A stretch of 64,000 bases of DNA from Erythrobacter fulvus (GTDB lineage Bacteria > Pseudomonadota > Alphaproteobacteria > Sphingomonadales > Sphingomonadaceae), in assembly GCF_028595285.1 (NCBI RefSeq), contig NZ_JAQQXQ010000002.1, positions 290,301-354,300 on the forward strand, read 5' to 3'. The notes below the pieces were generated by a model. It was not told the origin of the DNA. It was given only the letters and a program-made list of their open reading frames with translations, and made no database searches. The position numbers were made by a program, and so were the translations under genes. Below are positions 50,084 through 56,706 of this stretch, piece after piece (within the stretch, counting starts at the first letter, position 1; the number at the start of each line of letters is the position of its first letter).

Positions 50084-51253
50084 ATGAACTTCCAGCTGAC
50101 CGACGAGCAGCGCGAGCTGCAGGAAACCGCGCGCAAATTCGCGCAGAAGGAACTGCCCGCGCTGGCACGCGACATGGAGGCGAAGGACTATCCCGTCCCG
50201 CACGACATGCTGCGCATCTATGGCGAGATGGGCTTTCTGGGGGTCAACCTTCCGGTCGAATATGGCGGGCTGGGCCTCGGCCACCTAGAGGCGCTGCTGG
50301 TGCTGGAGGAATTCGCCAAGATCTCCAATGCGGTCGCCTTCCCGGTGTTCGAGGCGCTGGTGGGCCCGGTGCGCACGATCGACAAGTTCGGCTCGCCCGA
50401 GATGAAGGCCAAGGTGCTTCCCGAAGTGATCCGCGGCGATAAGGTGGTCGCGGTTTCGATGTCCGAACCCGACGCGGGCACGGCGCTGACCGACCTGAAA
50501 ACCCGCGCGGTGCTCGACGGCAACCACTACGTCGTCAACGGATACAAGCGCTGGACCAGCGGTGGCGGCCATTCGGATTATTACGTCACCTATTGCCGTT
50601 TCACCGATGAACCGGGAGCCAAGGGCATCGGCGCGATCCTGCTGGAGAAAGACCTGCCTGGCATGCAGTTCGGCAAGCGCGAGGAGCTGATGGGCTTCCG
50701 CGGCATCGCCACCGCCGATTACGCGATCGAGGATGTGCGGGTGCCGGCCGAAAACGTCATCATCGGCGCGGGCGGCTTTGCCAAGCTGATGAGCGCCTTC
50801 GGGCTGGAACGCTGCGGCAATGCCACCCAGTCATTGGGCGTGGCGGCTGCCGCGCTGGAGGCCGCGACCCAGTATGTCCAGGAACGCGAGGCCTTCGGCA
50901 AACCGATCGTCGAATTCCAGGCGGTGCAGCTGAAGATCGCTGAAATGGCGATGAAGGTCGAAGCCGCGCGGCTGCTGATCCACCGCGCTGCCGCCAATGC
51001 CGCGCATCAGCCCGACGGGTTGCCGACCGTGTTCGAGAGCAGCGTCGCCAAATGCTACGCCAACGAAATCGTGCGCGAAGTGACCGCGATGGGGATGCAG
51101 GTGATGGGCGGTTACGGCTATCACAAGGATTACGGCATGGAGCAGCGCCTGCGCGACGCCTATGCCTGGGGCATCGCGGGCGGCAGCATCGACGTGCAGA
51201 AGACCAATATCGCCGCTGCGCTGGTGGGCCGCCGGTTCGATCAGCGCCGCTAG
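50084..51253 (+). CDS. acyl-CoA dehydrogenase (3), catalytic Glu on helix G
   Basis: About 389 residues, complete ACAD: SMSEPDAGTALTDLKT and VVNGYKRWTSGGGHSDYY bind FAD and substrate, REAFGKPIVEFQAVQLKIAEM is helix G/H. The C-terminal position of the MCAD catalytic Glu (IYEGT) is Gly366 in IAGGS. Glu242 in GLERC aligns with Glu254 of isovaleryl-CoA dehydrogenase (LERL), so the base is probably transposed to helix G, as in IVD and LCAD. This suggests a branched or bulky acyl-CoA substrate. It is monocistronic and divergent from GST. CTAGGG at 50044-50049 may be part of its promoter. Confidence 0.85.
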   Translation: MNFQLTDEQRELQETARKFAQKELPALARDMEAKDYPVPHDMLRIYGEMGFLGVNLPVEYGGLGLGHLEALLVLEEFAKISNAVAFPVFEALVGPVRTIDKFGSPEMKAKVLPEVIRGDKVVAVSMSEPDAGTALTDLKTRAVLDGNHYVVNGYKRWTSGGGHSDYYVTYCRFTDEPGAKGIGAILLEKDLPGMQFGKREELMGFRGIATADYAIEDVRVPAENVIIGAGGFAKLMSAFGLERCGNATQSLGVAAAALEAATQYVQEREAFGKPIVEFQAVQLKIAEMAMKVEAARLLIHRAAANAAHQPDGLPTVFESSVAKCYANEIVREVTAMGMQVMGGYGYHKDYGMEQRLRDAYAWGIAGGSIDVQKTNIAAALVGRRFDQRR

Positions 51254-51303
51254 AGCACGGAAAATCCTTGCGTGCGCGCAGTGTATTGCGCAAGTAAGGC
51301 ACC

Positions 51304-51831
51304 ATGGATCAAAGTGTCGCCCCCAGCCCATCCGGCCTGCCTGTCGATGATGACGGCGCGCTGACCCGCCTGCACCCCAATTACACCCACGCGCTGCGGG
51401 TGAAGACGGTGCTGATGGCGATCCCCTTTCTGGTCGCCGCGCTGGTGGCCGAGACGATTATCCGCGACGCGCCGCTGCCGTTTTCATTGCCGCCGGGCGC
51501 GATTGCCGGGCCGGTGCTGCTGATCGCGATCGTGCTGGTGATCCGGGTGCCGAGCCGCCGCTACAATGCCCGCGGCTACCAGATTTCGGCTGACCGGCTG
51601 CGCGTGGTGCGAGGGCTGTTGTGGCGTTCGGACACGGTTGTGCCCTTCGGACGGGTGCAGCATATCGACGTGGATCAGGGGCCGCTTGAACGCTTTTTCG
51701 GCATCGCCACGCTGACGCTCCACACGGCGGGCAATCACAATGCCAGCGTGTCGCTGCCCGGACTGGAGGAGGAACTGGCCCGCACCATGCGCGAGGAAAT
51801 CCGCGCCCATATCCGCCGGGAAAGCATGTGA
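51304..51831 (+). CDS. bacterial PH-domain membrane protein (YdbS-like)
   Basis: About 175 residues. Two N-terminal TM helices (VLMAIPFLVAALVAET and AGPVLLIAIVLVI) precede a bacterial PH (DUF304) domain: YQISADRLRVVRGLLWRSDTVVPFGRVQHIDVDQGPLERFFGIATL. YdbS/YdbT proteins are inner-membrane proteins implicated in envelope stress or toxin resistance in some bacteria. It overlaps its larger partner by GTGA, a conserved pair. Confidence 0.82.
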   Translation: MDQSVAPSPSGLPVDDDGALTRLHPNYTHALRVKTVLMAIPFLVAALVAETIIRDAPLPFSLPPGAIAGPVLLIAIVLVIRVPSRRYNARGYQISADRLRVVRGLLWRSDTVVPFGRVQHIDVDQGPLERFFGIATLTLHTAGNHNASVSLPGLEEELARTMREEIRAHIRRESM

Positions 51832-53429
51832 GCGAGGCCTCTACCGACGCCCGCACCGGTACCGACATCGCGCGGCGCACCGCCCCGTTGAGCGTTGTCG
51901 TCGGTGCGATCGGCCTGCTTCAGAATGTCCTTGTGCCGGCTATCGCGATCGGAGTGTCGGGCATCGGCGGGCAAGGGCGGTTCCTGCTCGCTGTCGGCAT
52001 GGTGGTCGCCGCCGTGGTGTTCGGATCGGCGGGCGGATATCTGCGCTGGCGGCGGCTGACTTATACCATCGGCGCGGCGGACATCCGGGTGGAAAGCGGC
52101 ATCCTCAGCCGTTCGGCGCGCTCGGTGCCCTATGAACGCATTCAGGACGTCAGCCTTGAGGCCAAGCTGCTGCCGCGCCTGCTCGGGCTGGTCACTGTTA
52201 AGTTCGAGACCGGCGCGGGCGGGGGCGAGGATCTTAGCCTGCAATATCTCACCAATGCCGAGGGCGACCGTCTGCGAAAGCTCGTGCGCGAACGGCGCGA
52301 CGAGGAACAGGCGGCGGCATCCGGTGATGAAGCGGTCGAAACCGATACCGACGAACCCGAGGGCGAGGTGCTCTATTCGCTCCCGCCACGGCGATTGCTG
52401 ACCTTCGGCCTGTTCGAATTTTCGCTGGCGGTGTTCGCGGTGCTTGGCGGTGCCCTGCAATATCTCGACAGTTTCGCCGGGATCGAGGTGTGGGACGTCG
52501 ACCTGTGGCGCGATCTGGCCGAAGAGCATGGGGTCGACTGGCTGGCGCTCGACGCGCGGCTCAAGGCGCTCAGCGCGGTGACCGGATTGTTCACGCTGGT
52601 GCTGATCGGCATGGCGACCGGCGTGGCCCGCACTTTCGCGCGCGAGTGGGGTTTTACGCTAACCCGTGGTCCGCGCGGGTTCCGGCGGCTGCGCGGAATG
52701 TTCACGCGCACCGACGTGGTGATGCCCGCGCACCGGGTGCAGGCGCTGGTGATCGGTACGGGACTGGTGCGCTACCGCTTCGGCTGGCATGGTCTGAGCT
52801 TCGTCAGCCTCGCCCAGGATGCGGGCGATGCCAGCCATGTCGTCGCGCCCTTTGCGAAGATGGACGAAATCGCACCGATCGTTGCGGCGGCGGGGTTCCA
52901 CCTGCCCGGCGCGGACACTGACTGGCACCGCGCGAGCAGACGTTACCTCACCGACAGCATCCTGATCGACGGCGGTCTGTTCGCGCTGGCGGTGATTCCG
53001 GTGGCACTGTTCGCCCCGCCGCTATGGGCGCTGGTGCCGCTCGGCCTTGCCTTTTTCGGCGCTGCCGCGGCCGTGCTGTCATGGCGGTTCAAGCGCCACG
53101 CGCTCGACGACACGCAGATTTTCGCGCGCCATGGCCTGCTATCGCCCACCAGCAAGATTGCCACCCGGCTGAAACTCCATTCGGTCGAGATCGCGCAGGG
53201 GCCGCTGGCGCGCTGGCGCGGCTATGCGACGGTGCATCTGGGGCTGGCGGGCGGGGAGTTCGCGATGCACGGCGTGCCGCTGAACGAAGCCCGGCGGCTG
53301 CGCGCGAGCGTGCTGGAAACGATTTCCGCGACCGATTATTCGCGGCTCGACGCGCCGCTGGAGGACGGGCCGGATCAGGCTTTCAGTGCGGCCCAGTCGG
53401 GATTTTCGGCGAATTTGGCGGCGACGTAG
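51828..53429 (+). CDS. bacterial PH-domain membrane protein (YdbT-like), GTG start
   Basis: About 533 residues with three PH (DUF304)-type modules alternating with TM pairs: ADIRVESGILSRSARSVPYERIQDVSLEAKLLPRLLGL, then RGPRGFRRLRGMFTRTDVVMPAHRVQALVIGTG, then IFARHGLLSPTSKIATRLKLH. This is the YdbT layout. The GTG at 51828 overlaps the YdbS-like stop. The 3' end overlaps the convergent GNAT-like gene by 55 bp. Function is inferred to be envelope-related. Confidence 0.8.
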   Translation: MSEASTDARTGTDIARRTAPLSVVVGAIGLLQNVLVPAIAIGVSGIGGQGRFLLAVGMVVAAVVFGSAGGYLRWRRLTYTIGAADIRVESGILSRSARSVPYERIQDVSLEAKLLPRLLGLVTVKFETGAGGGEDLSLQYLTNAEGDRLRKLVRERRDEEQAAASGDEAVETDTDEPEGEVLYSLPPRRLLTFGLFEFSLAVFAVLGGALQYLDSFAGIEVWDVDLWRDLAEEHGVDWLALDARLKALSAVTGLFTLVLIGMATGVARTFAREWGFTLTRGPRGFRRLRGMFTRTDVVMPAHRVQALVIGTGLVRYRFGWHGLSFVSLAQDAGDASHVVAPFAKMDEIAPIVAAAGFHLPGADTDWHRASRRYLTDSILIDGGLFALAVIPVALFAPPLWALVPLGLAFFGAAAAVLSWRFKRHALDDTQIFARHGLLSPTSKIATRLKLHSVEIAQGPLARWRGYATVHLGLAGGEFAMHGVPLNEARRLRASVLETISATDYSRLDAPLEDGPDQAFSAAQSGFSANLAAT

Positions 53430-53692
53430 GAACAATCGGGGCGGACCAGGAAATCCAGCCGCTCCGCATCCGCGACCATCCGCGCCACCAATTCCGCCGC
53501 CACCCCGCGCCCGCCGATCGCGTGCGGGACCACGGTATGTGCGGCGATTCGCACTTCCTTGCCGCCCTGCATCCCGCCCGGTTCCCACTGGAGATAGCCT
53601 TCGTGCGACGAATCCTCGACCACCGCGACATAGCATCCGCCCTGCCCCTGAACGTGGTGTGTGATGGTTACCCGTGTGCTTTGCCCGCTCAT
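53375..53692 (-). CDS. GNAT-like (YjdJ/COG2388) small acetyltransferase-fold protein
   Basis: About 105 residues. GCYVAVVEDSSHEGYLQWEP, IAAHTVVPHAIGGRGVAAELVARMVADAERL and VRPDCSYVAAKFAENPDW match the short GNAT-like group in which the acetyl-CoA loop is GGRGVA and the C-terminus carries C(S)YVAxxFxxNP. GGGAGGT is 6 nt before ATG 53692. The acceptor is unknown. Its last 55 bp lie inside the 3' end of the convergent YdbT-like gene. Confidence 0.8.
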   Translation of the reverse strand: MSGQSTRVTITHHVQGQGGCYVAVVEDSSHEGYLQWEPGGMQGGKEVRIAAHTVVPHAIGGRGVAAELVARMVADAERLDFLVRPDCSYVAAKFAENPDWAALKA

Positions 53693-53758
53693 GCCTGTAC
53701 CTCCCGTTTGCCCACCCGCTCTTGCCAAGCCCGCCCGCGCGGCTAGAGGCGTTTTGCA

Positions 53759-54778
53759 ATGAGCCTCGCCAAGCCCTTTCTCTCCGACAATGCCGCGCCG
53801 GTCCACCCCAAGCTTTGGGAGGCGATGCGCGCGGCTGACCATCCGGATAATCCCTATGACGGCGATGCGCTGTCGCAGGAACTCGACGCGCGCTTCACTG
53901 CGCTGTTCGGGCGCGAATGCGCCGCGCTGTGGGTGGCGACGGGAACGGCGGCCAATTGCCTCGCGCTCGCCACCATGTGCGCGCCGCATGGCGGGGTGGT
54001 GTGTCACGAGGAAGCCCATATCGAGGTGGATGAAGGCGGCGCGCCCGGATTCTTCCTCCATGGCGCCAAGCTGATGCTGGCCGGGGGAGAGGGCGCGAAG
54101 CTGACGCCGGACGGCATTGCCGCGCTAATCGATCCGATCCGCGACGATGTGCATCAGGTGCAGCCCCACGCAATCGCGATCACGCAGGCGAGCGAATACG
54201 GGCGCACCTATCGCCCGGACGAATTGGCGATGCTGGGCGCCTTTGCGAAGCAGCGCCGTCTGGGCCTGCACATGGACGGCGCGCGCTTCGGCAATGCGGC
54301 AGCGTTTCTGGGCGGCAGTGCGGATCAGGCCGCACGCGCTGCCAGCGGCCCGGTCGACAGCCTTGCCTTCGGCTTCATCAAGAACGGCGGCATGGGTGCG
54401 GAGGCCGTGGTGCTGTTCGATCCCGAAGCCGCGCGGCAGGTGCGTTACCGCCGCAAGCGTGCCGGACACCTGCAATGCAAGGGCCGCTATCTCGCCGCGC
54501 AGATCCTCGCGATGCTGGAGGATGACCTGTGGCTCGCCAACGCGGCCCATGCCAACGCGGCCGCGCAGGAAGTCGCGGCGGGGTGTGGTGACCGTCTGCT
54601 GCATCCGGTAGAGGCGAACGAGCTGTTCGTGCGGCTGTCCCCGGCAGAGCGCGATGTGCTGCGCGCGCAGGATTTCGCGTTCTATGACTGGGGTGCGGAT
54701 TCCGCCCGCTTTGTGACCGCGTGGAATACCAGGCCCGAGGATGCGCAGGCGCTCGGCAAGGCCATCGCCGCTCTATGA
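53759..54778 (+). CDS. low-specificity L-threonine aldolase-like PLP enzyme
   Basis: About 339 residues, fold-type-I PLP enzyme of the threonine aldolase/beta-eliminating lyase family. It has SDNAAPVHPKLWEAM at the start, GTAANCLALA and the active-site His in CHEEAHIEVDEGG, HMDGAR with the PLP-binding Asp, and the Schiff-base Lys in AFGFIKNGGMGAEA. It cleaves L-threonine/allo-threonine to glycine and acetaldehyde, or a related beta-hydroxy amino acid. The stop overlaps the EamA transporter start by ATGA. Confidence 0.88.
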   Translation: MSLAKPFLSDNAAPVHPKLWEAMRAADHPDNPYDGDALSQELDARFTALFGRECAALWVATGTAANCLALATMCAPHGGVVCHEEAHIEVDEGGAPGFFLHGAKLMLAGGEGAKLTPDGIAALIDPIRDDVHQVQPHAIAITQASEYGRTYRPDELAMLGAFAKQRRLGLHMDGARFGNAAAFLGGSADQAARAASGPVDSLAFGFIKNGGMGAEAVVLFDPEAARQVRYRRKRAGHLQCKGRYLAAQILAMLEDDLWLANAAHANAAAQEVAAGCGDRLLHPVEANELFVRLSPAERDVLRAQDFAFYDWGADSARFVTAWNTRPEDAQALGKAIAAL

Positions 54779-55683
54779 ATCAGGCTTCCGCGCCGTCCAT
54801 GCTCAGCCCGCGCGTGCTGGTGCCCTTCGCGCTGACCGGCACGATCTGGGGTTCAACCTGGTTCGTCATCACCGGGCAGATCGACGGCGTCCCCGCGGCG
54901 TGGAGCGTATTCTACCGGTTCCTGCTCGCCTGTCCGGCGCTGTTCATGGTCGCGGTGCTGATGGGCAAGCGGCTGCGGCTGAACGCGCGCGAACAACTGT
55001 TGGCACTGGGTGTCGGCCTTGCGCAGTTCTCGGGCAATTTCCTGTTCGTCTATCATGCGGAAATGCACATCACGTCTGGCATCGTCGCGGTGATGTTTGC
55101 GCTGCTGATGGTGCCCAACGCGATCTTTGCGCGGATGTTCATCGGCGAAAAGGTGCAGGGCGGTTTCATCGGCGGAAGCGTGGTTGCGATTGCCGGGGTG
55201 GCGATGCTGCTGGTGCACGAATGGCGCGCCGCGCCGCTCGACGGCAATGTCGGCCTGGGCATCGTGCTGGCGATCGGCGGGATGCTGGCCGCATCGATCG
55301 CCAATGTTGTGCAGGCCAACCCGACGGGGCGCGGGGTGCCGATGGTCAGCCTGCTGGCCTGGGCGATGCTTTACGGCACGATCTTCGATCTGTTCTTCGC
55401 GCTGGCCACAGCCGGCCCGCCGCCGCTGCCGGAGAAATGGCAGTTCTGGGCGGGCACCGCCTATCTTGCGCTGATCGGATCGGTCGTCACCTTCCCGCTG
55501 CATTATAATCTGGTGCGCGAGATCGGCGCGGGCCGCACGGCCTATAACGGGATCGTCACCGTGTGCGTCGCGATGCTGCTGTCGACCCTGTTCGAGGGCT
55601 ATCGCTGGACGCCGCTGACAGCGGGCGGCGCCGGGCTGGCTCTGCTGGGCATGGGATTGGCCCTGCGCTCCAAGAGTCGTTGA
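54775..55683 (+). CDS. DMT-superfamily EamA transporter
   Basis: About 302 residues, 10 TM helices in two EamA repeats: FALTGTIWGSTWFVITGQ opens repeat 1 and AMLYGTIFDLFFALA lies in repeat 2, with VAMLLSTLFEGYRWTPLTAGGAGLALLGMGL at the end. Members export amino acids or other small metabolites; coupling to a threonine aldolase gene suggests an amino-acid-type substrate. It starts within the aldolase stop (ATGA). Confidence 0.87.
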   Translation: MNQASAPSMLSPRVLVPFALTGTIWGSTWFVITGQIDGVPAAWSVFYRFLLACPALFMVAVLMGKRLRLNAREQLLALGVGLAQFSGNFLFVYHAEMHITSGIVAVMFALLMVPNAIFARMFIGEKVQGGFIGGSVVAIAGVAMLLVHEWRAAPLDGNVGLGIVLAIGGMLAASIANVVQANPTGRGVPMVSLLAWAMLYGTIFDLFFALATAGPPPLPEKWQFWAGTAYLALIGSVVTFPLHYNLVREIGAGRTAYNGIVTVCVAMLLSTLFEGYRWTPLTAGGAGLALLGMGLALRSKSR

Positions 55684-55721
55684 ATTCCGCAGCGCCTCCG
55701 CGCTGCGATATCCTCGCTCAT

Positions 55722-55780
55722 GCGACCTGAAGGTCGCGTCGCTGCGGGCGGCCGGTCGGCCTTGCGGCTGCGATGCAGCC
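55722..55780. terminator. three consecutive hairpins between convergent genes
   Basis: GCGACCT-GA-AGGTCGC (55722-55737), GGCCG-GT-CGGCC (55750-55761) and GGCTGC-GAT-GCAGCC (55766-55780) are three perfect short inverted repeats in a row, between the EamA transporter and the convergent epimerase-like gene. They may work as a bidirectional stop or be a REP-like element. Confidence 0.5.
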
Positions 55781-55790
55781 GACCCAGCGC

Positions 55791-56588
55791 CTACCGCAAG
55801 AGTCCACTTAACCCCTCCACATAGGTCGGATAGCGTGGCTGCCAGCCCAGCACACGCTTGGCCTTGCTGTTGGCGACGCGGCGGTTCTCCATGTAGAAGC
55901 CGCGCGCCATTTCCGAGAGTTTGGCTTCCTCCAGCGTTTCGAGCGGCGGGGGGTCCACCCCCAGCAATCGGCATGCATGTTCGGTGACTTCGTTGCCGGA
56001 GCACGGCAGATCGTCTCCGAGATTATAGGCCCCGGCGGGGGCGTCCTGCGTGAGCGCGGCCACGACCCCGCTGGCGATGTCATCCACATGAACGCGGCTG
56101 AACACCTGTCCGGGCAAATCGATGCGCCGCGCCTTGCCTTCCCGCACCCGGTCAAGCGCGGAGCGGCCCGGCCCGTAGATGCCCGGCAGGCGGAACACCC
56201 GCGCGCCCATCTCCAGCCATGCCAGATCGGCCTCGGCCCGCGCATTGCGGCGTCCTTCGCCTGATTGCGCGATGGTCGGCGTTGCCTCGTCCACCCATGC
56301 GCCTTGCTTGTCGCCATAGACACCGGTGGAGGAAAGGTAGCCGAGCCACTGCCCTTCGAATGCATCGTCGTAGAAATCGAGCACCGGATCGAGACCGGAG
56401 GCGCGATCAGGCGGAACCGACGAAAGGATATGCGTCGCCCGTTCCATACATTCGAGCACGGATACCGCGTCCATCCAATCGAGGTTGCCATCGCGGCCCG
56501 TGGCATCAACGCGCCAGCCGCGTTTCCGCATGGCGGAAGCGATCCGCCCCGCAGTGTATCCAAGACCGAAGATCAGCAAATGCGCCAT
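55791..56588 (-). CDS. NAD(P)-dependent epimerase/dehydratase-like (extended SDR, YeeZ-like)
   Basis: About 265 residues. The N-terminal LLIFGLGYTAGRIASAMRKRGW is an extended-SDR dinucleotide loop (GxGxxG), SSTGVYG holds the catalytic Tyr region, and RLPGIYGPGRSALDRVREG and FSRVHVDDIASGVVAAL are typical of YeeZ/NAD-dependent epimerase-like proteins. A sugar-nucleotide or small-molecule reductase role is likely but not defined. It is transcribed away from pepN, with an inverted-repeat element between the two. Confidence 0.82.
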   Translation of the reverse strand: MAHLLIFGLGYTAGRIASAMRKRGWRVDATGRDGNLDWMDAVSVLECMERATHILSSVPPDRASGLDPVLDFYDDAFEGQWLGYLSSTGVYGDKQGAWVDEATPTIAQSGEGRRNARAEADLAWLEMGARVFRLPGIYGPGRSALDRVREGKARRIDLPGQVFSRVHVDDIASGVVAALTQDAPAGAYNLGDDLPCSGNEVTEHACRLLGVDPPPLETLEEAKLSEMARGFYMENRRVANSKAKRVLGWQPRYPTYVEGLSGLLR

Positions 56589-56601
56589 AAGACCCTAGTG
56601 C

Positions 56602-56691
56602 CGTTCGCCTCGAGCGAAGTCGAGAGGCCTTTGCCTCTATGTCTCTCGCGTTCAACCTGCGGTTGTGCGTTGCGTCCGCTCGACACGAACG
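56602..56691. repeat. imperfect inverted repeat, copy 2
   Basis: CGTTCG (56602-56607) and CGAACG (56686-56691) end imperfect arms (left CGTTCGCCTCGAGCGAAGTC, right reading inward CGTTCGTGTCGAGCGGACGC). An inner perfect hairpin AGAGGC-CTTT-GCCTCT is at 56623-56638. The layout and arm consensus are shared with the element at 48459-48519. Here it lies between divergent genes, upstream of pepN, so it is not only a terminator. Confidence 0.55.
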
Positions 56692-56706
56692 AGTATGGGA
56701 TGCCTC

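Noticed and set aside
11298..51253. Catabolic locus as a recently acquired mobile island
   Set aside because: No integrase, transposase, att repeats, tRNA edge or clear composition break was seen; codon use looks like the housekeeping flanks.
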